In this document: one piece after another, positions 35,936 through 48,380 of the stretch | How the letters are laid out: each line of letters starts with the position of its first letter | Position numbering within the stretch: the stretch's first letter is position 1 | From: Orthonyx spaldingii | Lineage: Eukaryota > Chordata > Aves > Passeriformes > Orthonychidae | Assembly (NCBI GenBank): GCA_013397795.1 | Contig: VZTJ01005309.1 | Span: forward strand, 62,001-126,000 | Length of the DNA: 64,000 nt | Direction of reading: 5' to 3' | Made by a program: the position numbers and the translations under genes | The notes under the pieces: model-generated | What the model was told of the DNA's origin: nothing | Seen by the model: the letters and a program-made list of their open reading frames with translations, nothing else | The model's database searches: none

Positions 35936-37774
35936 GCATGAAGGTTTTCATACAATTTTTGTGTATATTGGATAGATTTTTTCTTTTCTTTTTTTCTGTT
36001 TTCAAATCCTGCTTATTCTGTTATTAGAGGGCCAGGTGATGGTATAAAGAGCATTTACTGTGTGCTCTGGAGTACCGCGTGGATGTACTACAATCTAGGT
36101 GACCTAGACTCGTTAAAAATACTATCCTTTTTTTTCTCCAGGGTGATCGGTAGAAATGAATTTCAGCTCCCCAAATCACAGTACACGGCCATGGTAACAG
36201 CTGGAGCTGGTGAAAGAATAGATAAATTTAGCATTCTTATTTATCATGTGGATATTTATATAACACATGATATTTTCAGCATGTTCAGTGGCAAAAGATG
36301 GTAGTCCCCATGTTGTATAATAAAAGACATGTGCCTCCTTTGGCAGATACTTAGTCCATTCAGCCAACTAACTAGTTACAATGCTTTACTTATGAAAAAA
36401 AGAAAGAACAATAATAAAAAATTCACAACAATCTACTGTTTCTTCCTGTCTCTCAGAACACTTTTCCAGGGTGAGCCATTCACTAAATGTGGTATCTTAA
36501 TCACACTGTTCCTTGCAGACTGGAGCAGATCAAATAAACAATAAAACTTCTGTCATGTGCAGGACAAAAAACCTGAGTGTACCATGCTTCTCAGGTGATC
36601 AGCAGGTATTGAAGATTTTTGGGGCAGCATTTGTGACTAATTGCTCTGTTTCTGTACCTCAAGTTTGTTATGTATTTTAATGTAGGGAAAAAAAAGTCTT
36701 TTACAAGATTTTCTTTTGCACTTCTATCTCTGTATTTCACCTGTAGTGGTATGGAAATTAAATACAGTATTTTCTAGAGGACATGTAATACTCGAATGAA
36801 TATCAATATCTAAAACTGTAGGGGTTGTGAAAATTTTCACTTTGGTTTTCACCTTTTTTTCCCTCTCTTTTCAATATTGTACCATTATTAGTCAGACTTC
36901 TACTGTTTTTCATCTTGACCAAACAGCTCATTGAATAATTGAAGTGTAGGAAAGTATTCATATTTGCTTCAAAGTTCTTTTAAAATAAACAGAGACATTG
37001 TTGGCTCTAATATGTAAAGTTATGCTATCTGTGCTGTAATAAATCAAGTCACACTGAACCTGATAGAAGGGCAGGGTGCTTGATGGCTATAGTGAGAGGG
37101 ACAAAGGGGACAGTATGGTATCTGCAGTGATTTTTTGAAAATACCATTACTTAACCCAAGGGCAGAGAGCAACACAGACCTCTCAGGTGAAGTGGTGCCA
37201 GTCACTAGGACAAGACAGGCTAATCCCTCCCTACAATGGACTTTTTATCTTAGTATTACTATCAATGGTATATTTCTATTTTTTGATTTATTTTCATGTC
37301 TGTCAGAATGTTTTTCACAGTGCTGGTAAGGGTTCTGGTTTTAGGTTGGAGTTTGGATGATGAGAGTAGTAAAGCATTTAAAGGTCTTTGTTGAACCAGG
37401 TCCTTGGAAGAGAATATATGTGGCCATTCTGATTTTTTAAAAGATGTATGTCAAGTTATAAAATTTATGATCTAGAAAATCTCACACTGAAATAAAACCT
37501 TCTGCAAGACATGTATTATAATGATGGTGTTTAGCAGGGACTGCAGTTGTAGAACAGTACAACAGTTTTAGATGCAGAATAACGTAGAAATATGTGTTCA
37601 GATGAACTCTTTTCATGGTGAACACTTTTCAATTACCTATCACTCCAACAGTACTATCCTTCTAAAGCAAAGTTCCATTCTCCTTACTTTGCTTATCATT
37701 CCAAGCCTATTCCATGTGGTTGCTCTTGGATTTGCAAGATATGAGGCAGCTTCCAACAGAATGCAAGGGTGACA

Positions 37775-37974
37775 GAGCACTGGAACAGGCTGCCCAGAAA
37801 TATTGTGAAGTCTCCTTCTCTGGAGATATTCAAAACCCACCAGGACATGATCTTGTGAAACCTGCTCTAGGTAAGCCTGCTTTAGCAGGGAGTTGAACTA
37901 GATGATCACCAAATGTCCTTTCCAAGCCCAACTATTCTGTGGCTCTGTGATTCTGTGGTTTTGTGATTATATGA
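37775..37974 (+). mobile_element. CR1 LINE 3' end, sense
   Basis: It opens with gagcactggaacaggctgcc (CR1 ORF2 C-terminal code), runs through a diverged tail (gagttgaactagatgatcac and tttccaagcccaac) and ends in the imperfect attctgtg/gattctgtgg repeats at ~37,974. It is 5'-truncated and about 200 bases long. Confidence 0.88.
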
Positions 37975-39904
37975 ATTGATGGTACACTATTTTATTCCAA
38001 CGTGGAAAATCATCACATAGGAAGAAGCCTAGTAAGTACCCTCCACAGCAGAGTTCTCTATGTTATAAATTAAGAAGGCCAAAGGCTGCTTCTTACTGAA
38101 CATGGCAAGAGTAAGACGTGGTGTGGCGTAACTGGGAGATTCCCATCTGTGGGGAGTCAGAGTGGTGCAAGAAGGGGAAGGTGGGACATAGGGCAAGCAG
38201 TTTGGAGCCTGCTGCAACTTCTGTTGGTCATGTGTGATAGATGAGTGCAAATTATTATCCCTTGACTTTTCCTCTTGTTGCAGGTAGGAATTAAATCCTC
38301 CCAATATACACTGAGTGAAACCTGACCCAATAAAGCAGATGCCATTCTCTCCCAAAATATGTGGGGAGGACTATCAGGAGGTTTTCATTACTGACTGAGT
38401 GGTAGATGAATGGATGCTCCCCAAGCCAGTCTCAAACTTCTCTTTCACCTGTCTGATTCTTTCAGTTGAAGGTGTGAAACCTTTTATACAATCTCCCCAA
38501 GGTATGACAGGGTATGATAGAGGAATAAAACATGAGGTTAAATGACTTGGCCTAGTCCTTTATAATACTCCTAGAACACCTATGACAACTTTGTTAAACT
38601 TTTTGAAGCCCTGGCAGTGTACAAGGTAAGGCTCAACCAGTCATTCTACTTTTTTTTGTCAGTTCTTCAACTGTGGTGGAGTCTCTTGGAATAAGAACTT
38701 TCTGGAGGAGAAGTATAGTGGCATCAGTGGTTAAAAACAGAACCTATGTTAAAAGAGGTCGATGAGTAAGACTGCCAAGAGACATACTAATGCCAGGATA
38801 TATGGCTGAATTACTTATCTTACTTATATATGATAATTTGATTTTTGATTATATGTTAGCATACCATTTTAAGAGGATGCTTGCTTGATACAGTGTACCT
38901 GGTGTGCTGCACTCACATAACATACTAAACAATGTTCAGCTGTGTTCTCCTTGTTCAATGTGTGGCTGGATGCCTGGATGCCTTATTTACTGCATTCCCT
39001 TCTAAAATTGGAATTATTAATTTCCTTACAGACTTTGCTGTGGTGCTTGTGGTGGTCTTAAGAACTTAAAAAACTAATTAGTGCTTATCATTGTCAGAAT
39101 GCTCTGAAATAAACTGGATTTATTTCCATTTAGAGATGAGGAACCAGAGCATGGACAGAATAAACTAGAATATTTCCTGGTTTTGAGCCTGATTTAAGGT
39201 ATCTAAGACATTATCTTTAAGTACTGTATTTATCATATGTTATATATTATAAAAAGAAGTGCGGACACCACCTTCACAAAGACTTCCTAGGAGTGGTTCC
39301 AAAATCCATTTGAAATGTACTGAAGCAAACAGTCATGAATGCATCTTTCTTATGTTTGTACTCTAGTGCAAGGTTTCCTCTGATACAGTATTTGAAGTCC
39401 TCACAGCAGAACTAAACACAGCTGATATTCTGGCTTGCACACACAGGGATAGTCTGTGTTTAGTTTTATTCATCACTTTAATGCCATGTTGCATTTAATG
39501 TCACCCAGATTTCCCACCTACAATTGCTATGTGTAAAGATTTTTGCTCTGCTTCTCCAGGATCTCCAAAATATGATTGTTCTAATCCTGAGGAAAGATCC
39601 CAAATTTACTGTTTATCTGCCAAATGTTTACTTGATGGAAAACAATTTACAGGCGACCTTTTATCAACATCTACCCCTTTTTCTGGAATCATGTATGTTT
39701 ATCTAATACGTTTTTATACAAATTATCCTATATGCTTAAAAAGCTGAATTTCTTAGGTCAACTGATATCAAATCAGTGTTTTGGACCATGTGGCAAGAAT
39801 GAGGAACCCTAAAACTGGATTTTCAATTTCATGGAGATATAGCTTGGGATTTTACCTTGTGATTACTACCCCAGATGAACTAACGTGTCACTAGCTTAGA
39901 TCTT
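37975..39904. other. Intergenic, no gene seen
   Basis: Non-coding sequence. The frame at 38029-38355 (minus, 108 codons) was not recognised. A SINE/MIR-like relic is listed separately near 39.1 kb. Confidence 0.5.
39095..39195 (+). mobile_element. Possible MIR/core-SINE-like relic
   Basis: The stretch ttccatttagagatgaggaa, then ccagagcatggacagaataa, resembles the 'ccattttacagatgaggaaactgaggca' core shared by ancient amniote SINEs. It is highly diverged and the boundaries are guesses. Confidence 0.35.
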
Positions 39905-40930
39905 ATTAGCAAATTCACAGCCTCTCTTGGGCAACTTGTGTCAGTGTTTGGTCACCCTCACAGTGAAAAAAGTGTTTCTCATGTTCAGGAGAAACCACCT
40001 GTGTTTCAGTGTGAGCCTTTTGCCTCTGGTCCTGTCACTGGGAACCACTGAAAGACTGGTCTCCATCCTCTCTGTGCCTTCCCTTCAGGCATTTATGTAT
40101 ATATTGTTAAGAACCCTGTGAGCATCCTCCAAGCTGAAAATTCCCAGCTCCTTCAGCCTTTCCTTATAGGAAAGATGGTCTAGACACTTAATAATTAAGA
40201 GGTTCCTGTGAAGCTATTTTTCCAGCCTATTGAGATCTCTCTGGATGACAGTATGACCTACTTATTCATCAGCCATTTCCCCCAGTTTTGTGTTATCTGA
40301 AAACTTGCTAGGGCTACATTCTGCTGCATCATCAGGTAATTAAAATGTCATGGCCACTGGGGTACCCCACTAGGTACTAATCACCAACTGGACTTCGTAT
40401 CACTGATCACCACCCTCTGGGCCTGTCAGTTTAGGCAGTTTTCACCTTGCTGTCTGCTCACCTAGTCCATACTTCATCAGCTTCTGTAGGGGGATCCAAT
40501 GGGAAACAGTGGCTAAAGCCTTACTGACAGAAAATAGCCACTACTCTCCCCTGGTCTACCATGGTAGTCATCTCATCACAGAAGGCTATCAGACCATTTG
40601 TTAATCCATGTTGACTATTCCTGATCACCTTCTGGTCACTCACATGCCCAGCAGTGGTTTCCAGGATCGGGTGCTCCATCACGTCTCCAGGGACTGAGGC
40701 AAGGCTGACCTGCCTGTAGTTCCCTGGCTCTTTCTTGAACACTTGCTTTGCTCCAGTCTTTGGGCACTTTTCCCATCACTATGATCAATCAAAGATTTTC
40801 ATGACTAGATCAAAGACTATTGAGAGTTTTGAACAGGCTTTAATGGATTTTAGCCCTTAGGTGAATATAACATAATTGTCCAGTTTAATCTCAGTAGCCC
40901 TTTATCCAATGAAGACAAAAACTGAACATT
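39905..40930 (-). mobile_element. Degenerate CR1 LINE, ORF2 reverse-transcriptase region, antisense
   Basis: This is a long antisense CR1 copy. Reading the minus strand, 40,742-40,521 encodes a reverse-transcriptase stretch with PGNYRQVSLASVPG, VIRNSQHGLTNGLIAF and CDEMTTMVDQGR. The motif matching SKFADDTKLG follows (in this copy SKFSDNTKLG, near 40,310-40,280). The C-terminal ORF2 part then appears antisense at ~40,170-39,905 (for example tctcttgggcaacttgtgtc near the left end). Deletions and frameshifts separate these blocks, so it cannot encode a working enzyme. The right-hand limit fades around 40,900-40,940. Confidence 0.85.
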
Positions 40931-42077
40931 TTTATTATTAGAGTTTAAAAAAAAAGCAGATGGAAAAAAATTCCCAAGAATCTTAATACAGCTGCAGAAT
41001 TGAAGTGACTTTTGGCTTTAAATTCCATTGATTTTGATGTATTTGTCATGCTGTCTTGTGCCATTCTGATGACTACAGAACTGATAATAAAAATAAAACC
41101 TGGCATTTGCTATTTAAGCCTGAACAAATTTTGTATTTGCTTTCAAGTCTGAACAAATCTTGGTGTTTTTATTAAAATAAATTGATTGTGAAAGGAGAGT
41201 TGAAGCAGATTGTTTTCCAGGCCCTGCTTATTCTCTATTTATTATCAATATTTGCTGAAAGTAATCTAATTCTTGCTGAGCTGTAACCAGAAAGTTACTT
41301 CACTCTCCAAATATTGACAGCAGTTAGGGGAAAAGTTCTAGTTTATTCTAGTCTCTTGAGTTTGCCTTTTTATTATAGACCTACATTTGTAATGATAAGA
41401 CTATTGATCATCTTTTGTTACTATGAGTAATACATAGCACTTGAAAGTTTGTTTGGTTTTGTCTAAGGTTTCTTTGGGTTATTTGAACCTTAGTTCTTTC
41501 ATTATAAAATTGATCAGTCCTATGAGATTTCTGTAATTCCTATTGTTTCTTATGACAATAAAAACAAACCTAAGTGATTTTGGATACTGGCGTTCTGACT
41601 TCATACTGAAAATTAAAAATAAATAATCATAGCTATTTTGTTGGAAGTCTACATGAAGATCCAGTTTAGGCACATATGATTATACCAAGGATCTGTGGCA
41701 GTTAATATGCATCCCTTAGCAGCATCACACATGCTGAATGATTATATCCAATGTCAATCATCCTTTCCACTCTTTCTGTGGCTAATTCTTATGACATCCT
41801 AATGAAGAATTTTTAAATTTTCTTGAAACTTTGATATAGCCAGTGCTCCCTAATCTCTTTGGTAGGCAAGATGGTGCCAGAAAGGGATGTGTCCTATATG
41901 GGAGAAAGAACAAAGTGATCAAAACATATAGTTCAGAGACAGGAGATCATTATCTTTCTGACAACAAACTACCCTAATCTTGAAAAATTATTTAATGCTC
42001 TGTGCAACATGCACAATATAGGTAAATATGTAAAATAATATATGGAGAGGCTTCTAACAGACAATCAGAATAGAAGA
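40931..42077. other. Intergenic, no gene seen
   Basis: AT-rich unique DNA between two CR1 copies. No frame above 65 codons was noticed. Confidence 0.5.
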
Positions 42078-42253
42078 GAATTACAGAATCATTTAGGTTG
42101 GAAAAGACCTTTATGATCATCAAGTCCAACCCGTAACTCGGCACTCCCAAGGCCATTACTAGAGCATGTCCCAAAGCGCCACATCTACACGTCTTTTAAA
42201 CACGTTCAGGGATGGTGACTGCACCACTTCTCTGGGCAGCTTCTTACAGTGCT
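42078..42253 (-). mobile_element. CR1 LINE 3' end, antisense (left half of a split copy)
   Basis: It starts with the antisense tail (acagaatcatttaggttgga), continues through catcaagtccaacccgtaac, ccacatctacacgtctttta and tggtgactgcaccacttctc, and stops at cttacAGTGCT. The CR1 consensus continues without a break at 43,840, so this is one copy interrupted by the insertion at 42,254-43,839. Confidence 0.92.
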
Positions 42254-43509
42254 ATAGTGGTTTGAGTTCACTCACTTGAGTTTCTGGCTAAACGCCAGCA
42301 CACCTACCAGGTTTTATTCAATTTTGCTGTGAGATAATGATTAGGAGTAGGTAAAGCAGGCTCAAACTTTAAAGAATATAAAGAAAGTTTATTAACAGAC
42401 TTAAAAGGAAAGGGAAAAAAATTAAGAACCAGAACAAAACCCTCAGAACACCTCTGCTCCTCCCACTTCTCCATTTTTTTCCCAATGATAATACAAAAAA
42501 CAACACTTCAACTTTCAGTCAGTTTACCACTTCTAAATTAGTTTTTTCTCAGTTCATTTAGGGAGAGAAGTTTCCTCCTGCTTTACCATGTTGACTTCTC
42601 CACAAGAAATACAGTTCTTATGGTTTTCAGCTTCACAACTAGCAGCCGCCCAGGAGAAAAAAATCTGCTTGTTGTGGAACATCCCTCCCACACCAGTAGC
42701 CTATCCACAGCTACTACGGTAGGCTATGACAGTTCACGGGATACTCTTTTTAGGATGAGTGGTTCTACTACAGCAGCAAAGAAATCCCCTTCTTCCATGA
42801 TTGGTAACATAAGTTTTCTTTGACCATTCCCCAGGGCAAGGGATCTGGATTACAGCTTCTTCTCTGTTTCTGCTCAAACTTCTCATCAGGCCACAATTAC
42901 TTCAGTATCTACTTACCTCTACACAGGTGCCTTGATTCACTGGCTGCACTGGCTGCAGTTAGAACGTCACATCCCCCCTTGGACCATTTCCTCATATATT
43001 ACAGGGAATATTTCAGCTTAGTCTCAACCATGGTTTCACAGAAGAATTTTCAGCTTCTACATTGAAGCATTCTTCATGCTCCTCCCTCTAGGTGTTGGTT
43101 CTGCTTCTCTCACTGACTTTCCGAGTTTTTATGCTGTGTTTCTGCAAATGTTTTCACTCTTTCTCTGTTTGTACAGGGGAGGTTGGGTGTTTGCATGTTT
43201 CATCCGGGTAATAAAAGGGTTAATCTTTCTCTCGGGCTTCTGTGACAGTTTCATGATTTCTGCTGGGTTGTTTAAAGAGACTGAGCCAGGCTGTGGAAGC
43301 AGTCAGAGTCTCAGTGGCCTCGCTCTGCAAACCACCCCGGCCCGGCAGTGCCAGCCTGGCCCGGGGTGACAGAGCAGTGCCCAGCCGGAGTCAAATGGAG
43401 CTGGCTCGGCCCCTGCCCAGCCTGGACCACTGTGGTTGGAATATTTGCTGAACTGCATCTGAGCTGGAGAGCTCAGGCCAGGTACTTCCCCACGCTCCGC
43501 TGGACTGCC

Positions 43510-43533
43510 NNNNNNNNNNNNNNNNNNNNNNNN
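43510..43533. other. Assembly gap (24 N)
   Basis: The N run lies inside the LTR-like insert, in its GC-rich part, immediately before cccctcctccct and a strong G-run block. Confidence 0.98.
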
Positions 43534-43545
43534 CCCCTCCTCCCT

Positions 43546-43573
43546 GGGGGGGGGGTGGAGGGGAGGGAGGGGG
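43546..43573 (+). repeat. G-quadruplex-forming G tract
   Basis: Four runs of 10, 4, 3 and 5 G are separated by 1-4 base spacers (the longest spacer, tgga, is itself G-containing). It satisfies the usual G3+N1-7 rule and sits 12 bases from the assembly gap. Confidence 0.85.
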
Positions 43574-43839
43574 CAAAAGGGGCCAATATTACCCAAGAGA
43601 GAAGCAGAGGACCTGCTTCTCTGGCAGCAGCAGAACAAAAAAAAGATCTTTTCTCAAGTGTCCCTCTCTTAAATATGGTTCTTTTTTTCTGGAGGCAGAA
43701 CAACTTTGAATTGGATTGTATACTTATCAATACTCAAAACTAACTGGTCACTGGCTCTGTCCCTCAGGAAGCAAGCTGTACTACTTCCTGCAGCATAAGT
43801 CACCTCTAAAACTGACCCTTCCTGGGTAAACCCAGGACA

Positions 43840-44055
43840 AGTGCTGAACAACTTTTTCCACAAGGAAATTTTTCCTAACAGCTAACATAAATCTCCACTG
43901 GTGCAATTTGAGGTCCTGTCCTCTTGTCCTATCACTTGTTGCTTGGGAATAGAGACCAATCCCCATTTCACTACACCCTCCTTTTAGGTAGTTGTAGAGA
44001 GTGATGAGGTCTCCCCTGAACCTTCTTTTCTCCAGGCAAATGTGTTTTGTCTTCA
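43840..44055 (-). mobile_element. CR1 LINE, antisense (right half of the split copy)
   Basis: It continues the copy at 42,078-42,253 directly. The minus frame 44,056-43,781 reads EKRRFRGDLITLYNYLKGGC and LKLHQWRFMLAVRKNF, the ORF2 C-terminal signature. The junction with the left half is exact once the insert and one copy of AGTGCT are removed. The CR1 5' truncation lies at about 44,055. Confidence 0.93.
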
Positions 44056-44724
44056 ATTCCTAGAGATCTTCACTGACACTCAAGTGTGAATTTGCTTTTC
44101 TGTCTTCAAAATACTCTCTTCTACATCACCTAAGAGGATAAATGCAATACTGTTATTTCTCTGGGGAAAAAAAAAAAACCACAAAACTAAGCAAACAACC
44201 TTGAATTCTGCTTGCAGCATCTTTTTATTTGGCTTACTCAGAGTATTTGGCCAATTCTCAGCTATTCAGGAAGGTAGTTAGACAAATTTTAGCCACTGTT
44301 ACATAGAGTCATACGAAAAACTTCTTTACGGTTACTTGAGAGCTATGTTTAAAACATTAGCATCCAGTTGGCAAAGATAAACTGTACAAGTGGTTTAGTT
44401 GACTAATCTCACAAAAGAAATAGTGAAGAGTCATAAAAAGGCCATAAAAACCATAAGGTCATAAAAACATCAAAATTGTAAATATATTATCAGAAATGTT
44501 TCATAACTACTTAAAGAGTAGCTAGATGGTACGCACTACTAATAAATTTCCTTTGCTATGAATAGATCCATAAATTTGACTGATGAACATCACAGGAGTG
44601 TTATGAGCTTCACGACAGAGACTGGATAGTACTTTATTTCAAAAGTACATAACTTAGTGGAATTGTATAGACTGAACAGTTTATTCAGTAGAAGTTAGAG
44701 TACCAGAATCTGGCCATTCATGAA

Positions 44725-44795
44725 TTAGGGTCAGATCAAGTCTCCCTTTGACCTCAGCGGGAGTTTTGCCATTTACTTCAGTGAAAGTAGGATCA
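44725..44795. repeat. Relic of an old palindromic amniote repeat
   Basis: The sequence gggtcagatcaagtctccct, then cagcgggagttttgccattt and acttcagtgaaagtaggatc, resembles a widespread sauropsid repeat built around 'gaagtcaatggcaaaactcccattgacttc'. The two arms (gggagttttgccattt / acttcagtga) are diverged. Family name is not certain. Confidence 0.4.
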
Positions 44796-47700
44796 AGCTA
44801 TCAATGCTTTAAAATGGTTCAATAGAGAGTGTTATTGAAATGCAAATGTACATGTTCTCTTAATCTGAACTTCCCATCTCCCCATTCAGAGCTCTTTGTA
44901 TAGAGTTTTATTATGAGCTGTTACTCTGGGACCTGTGTTATACAAAGATTTTCGTATGCTTATTAGAGAAATATCCTGTAGTACAGGGGAATACATCTTC
45001 AAATTTTGTTAAGTATAACTCTAAGTAAATCTAGTAAGTTTGGTTTGAAAAGCAACCAAGCCTTGCTGTATCACCAAGATTGAACAAAGTTGAAGTTAAC
45101 TATGTTGTTGAGTAGAGTATGTTCACTTAACACTTCGTGTGAGTTGACCTGATTGGTGTCATGACAAAGAAAATCTTTCAGGTATTCAATTGCCAGGAGA
45201 CACTGCTCGCAATGGTTTCATATAACACTTAAAATTACTAGAGTTGCAAAAGACTTGTGTAGTGAAAACAGAAGTGTGAGCTCATATATTTGATATAACT
45301 TAATGCTAGCTCAGTTTCATTCTTTGTAGATCTAATGTCATCAACACAAATGAGTGGATAAACCAATAAAGGCTCCATTTTATTAAAATCGAACCATGCC
45401 TCTTTTCATCCTGCCTACCACAAACCCCCTTCCTATTGCAAATGCCTGGCTTTCTCTTCCTCCTCACCAGCAACAGTAATTACTAACACCAAACCAGTTT
45501 CACTGGGGAGTAGACATAACCTGTTCATCTTGCTTGAGGTCTTGAAAAGCAGTCTAGAGCTTTCAGCTGCAGCCAGCAGGCCAACCTGCATGCTTCTTCT
45601 AGGCCCAGTCAGGAGTGGACACACTTAGACACATCTGGTTGCTTGCCCAGCCAGAAGTGCACACCTTCTGACTGACAGCTTTGAGGCAAAGTCTTGCATC
45701 TCAGCCTGTAAGGGGGACATATATCAGCATCATTCTCATTGGGAAAAGACCAAAGGAATTATTTTGTGAGAGATGTGCTATACAGACCCACCTCAGGTAT
45801 TTCCCAGTGCTCTTTGAATACAGCAGCCAAGATAAAAGAAAATAACACATTTCCCCCCACTCCCCTCGCAGAAAACCAACAACCTCCCACCCCCAACAAA
45901 ACATCTACCAAAAAAGTTTAAAATCCAATTGCAACCACTTCATGGTGCACTGATGGAAGAAAAGAGCTAAATGGATTAGCTCAAACTCTAATTTTTTCCT
46001 CCTAGGTATCAATTAAATTGCATCACTGGGACATAAGTGGGGCACTGCTGTTCAGGTTAGAGTCTGTTACTATTGCATATGGCAATTGTTACAAATTTAA
46101 CCTTTGTTCTGGGTACATAGTAAGCTAATTAAAAAGACAAATAGCTTGTTCATTATTATTAAAGCACTAATAATAATAGCTCTAATTTCCCTATCAGTAG
46201 TATTCTAATTGCCAAGGACACATGGCAGTTCACAGTGCCACCCACACATTTTTCGGGGACCAGAAGTTGCATCCTTACTGTAATATACAAGACACATAAC
46301 TCTCCCATAACTATCCATATCTTTTAGATTTTAACCTACTTCCTGGCTTGGGGTTGACCTTGCTCCTCAGACGTATCCTAGACACAATTTGGGAAGAAGT
46401 ATGGCCAATCACCTGCTATTAACTGCTGAATGGCTGAGGCTACCATGTCCAAGGTTGACAGGGAGGCCCAAGCAGTCAAACAGAAAGTGTGTTCGCATTT
46501 ATTGAGAACAGAGAATGATCCCTAAATAGTTTCATTTACTTGACTAGACTTAGTGTATAAAATCCCACTGTCATGAGACTTTTAATTTCCATTAGAACAA
46601 GTCTGGGTCTTTCAATACCAATAATGCTCTGTAAAGAAGAAGCAGATACTGAGATCAGAAGAGCTTTCACAGTGTTATTTAAACAAACATAATCATGCTA
46701 CTTATACCCTCTTTCTGTACTTTTGGCCACAAGTCATTTTGGGCAGGTGAAGAGGACTGTAAGTGCATGAAAGTGATTGTATTACTCTAGAGGATGCAAA
46801 AGATCCTTGATGGCCCTGGGCTGCAGGGAAATTTAGAAGAGAAATGATATTTCATGAACTTCAATTCAGTGCACATTATTAAACTGGAAGCATTGTTGGG
46901 GGACCTTTGGGTGTCCTGAGCACTTTTCCAGGGGATCCATACATATCTGTATAGTTGCATCTATTACAGAGCAATGTCTTTCACCATCATTTGTTTTAGA
47001 TGCTAGTTGAAGTAATTTTTCTAGTAGCACAACTCTTCCTAAGATTCATCATGAGTCCATGGGCCTGAGAGGACTGTTACTTCTACTCTTATTAAAACAC
47101 TGTTTGCAAGCGCTGCAAGCACTTGTGCTTGTCTTGGAAAACTCCCCATTGAGTAACTTTGCTGAGCAGGATTAGTCCTGCTTAGTTTATGAGATCCAGC
47201 ATGATTACAGCTGTGATGATGTTGCATCTAGCCAAGAGAATAAAGCAACCATGTCTTGCATATATGCCTATTTGGTAAAAAAAGAAAAAGAAAAAAAAAG
47301 TGAACCAATTGAGGAGGGGTTTTTTTCTGGATTTCTTCCCCCTCTTTACAATTAACTACATTTTGTTCACCATTTTGAGGGGATTTATTCTTAACTTTGG
47401 TTGAAACTCTTTTGTACAGAAGTCTGTGTTATATGAATTCCAGGTTTTGTTAGCAATGGATTAAGTTGTGGGAGACTCTGACCTTGTGATACTACCATGT
47501 TTCTGCTAAACAAAGTCCAGTATGCCAAACAAAGATGTAGCAAGTAGTTACGAAATGGCACGGCTATTACACATGCTTTTGATTCTCATTGTCTGGTGTT
47601 TATTTTGGGATAATTCTGTTTTGAGAGTGGAAAAACCAGGCTGTAAATAAAAGGGAGGCCTACAATAAATACATTATGCTACACACTTCTCAAAAGGCTA

Positions 47701-48068
47701 ATGGAAGGCTCTTCAGTGAGTGCCTAGGAAATAGGAAAATTATTTTCAATAGTGAAAGAAAAAGGTAAGAATATTCTGGGACATCATGAGAAGTCAGAAA
47801 AATAGTTATTCACCCACTTGCGCAAAGACTGAGTAATTTACTATTGCAGCTGACAGTCTGTGTTGTGTCCCTCCTATGTAAGGTTTCTAGGTCACCGCCT
47901 CTGGTGTTGCTCTAAACCACGCAGCAGCTTCACTCCCAACATACCTCCCTCCTGCTGGACAGTGGGAGAATATTTATTGCAACTTCCAGGAGATATTGAG
48001 TTAGCTTGTACTGCATTTCCACTCCTGACTTCTCTCCCATATTACCCCACCCATGAAACCAGGTGATA

Positions 48069-48098
48069 GGAAAGGAAAGGAAAGAAGAGGGAAGGGAA
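48069..48098 (+). repeat. Purine-rich (GGAAA)n tract
   Basis: ggaaaggaaaggaaag is followed by aagagggaaggg. The strand is pure purine for ~30 bases. Confidence 0.85.
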
Positions 48099-48289
48099 TA
48101 GGTCAGACTGAAGGTCAAATAAATCCAAGGACCTAAAAGAATGCAATAATAATAATCAAAAATCATGGTCCAAGAGATACTAATGCCATTTTAAGATGAA
48201 ACTTTTGTTAGTGACGTGGGTTCAGCCCTTAGTCCCAGAAAACATAATCTAAGTTATCTACTTGTAGTTTTATAGCTCTATAAATCTTT

Positions 48290-48380
48290 AAGGCCAAATT
48301 CTGTCCTTCTACACATGCAGGACTCCATTTATTCCATGGGGAATTGCACTCGTATATCAGAGGGTAAAATCTGGTTATAT
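48290..48380. repeat. Relic of an old amniote repeat (ggccaaattctg type)
   Basis: ggccaaattctgtccttcta, then cactcgtatatcagagggta and aaatctgg, recall the sauropsid 'ggccaaattctgcc...tacaccagtgtaa' repeat. It is strongly diverged, about 90 bases, with approximate limits. Confidence 0.4.

Larger units (their letters stand above)
21651..37774. other. Downstream gene-poor interval, no gene recognised
   Basis: This ~16-kb stretch of AT-rich DNA has no frame I can assign to a family and no splice-linked exon series. Structures seen are A-runs (24440-24454), an (AAT)n at 27198-27219, an exact 18-base tandem duplication at 32756-32791, a 10-bp-arm inverted repeat at 33369-33393 and a (TA)n at 35921-35935. 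Several overlapping open frames at about 30.65-31.13 kb and a coding-like minus-strand stretch at 34.42-34.99 kb are treated as findings, not genes. In other vertebrates GJA1 is followed by a large gene desert, so absence of genes is expected. Confidence 0.55.
42254..43839 (-). mobile_element. Solo-LTR-like endogenous retrovirus insertion, antisense, nested in CR1
   Basis: The 1,586-base insert (24 N included) is flanked by a 6-base direct repeat AGTGCT (42248-42253 and 43840-43845), the mark of integrase-mediated insertion. On the minus strand it begins TGTCCTGGGTTTACCCAGGA, a start I associate with bird ERV LTRs. It has a TATA-like tatttaa at 43675-43669 and an AATAAA at 42393-42388 near its far end. 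The far end reads ...CAAACCACTAT rather than a clean CA, so one terminus is mutated. No retroviral gene frame is recognisable. The element is long for a single LTR and the TATA-to-AATAAA distance (~1.28 kb) is large, so it may include a remnant of internal sequence. A 6-base duplication favours an ERVK-like integrase. Class is not certain. Confidence 0.72.

Noticed and set aside
43303..43743. Several frames that run through the 24-N gap
   Set aside because: They translate undefined bases and LTR sequence. No coding claim can be made.
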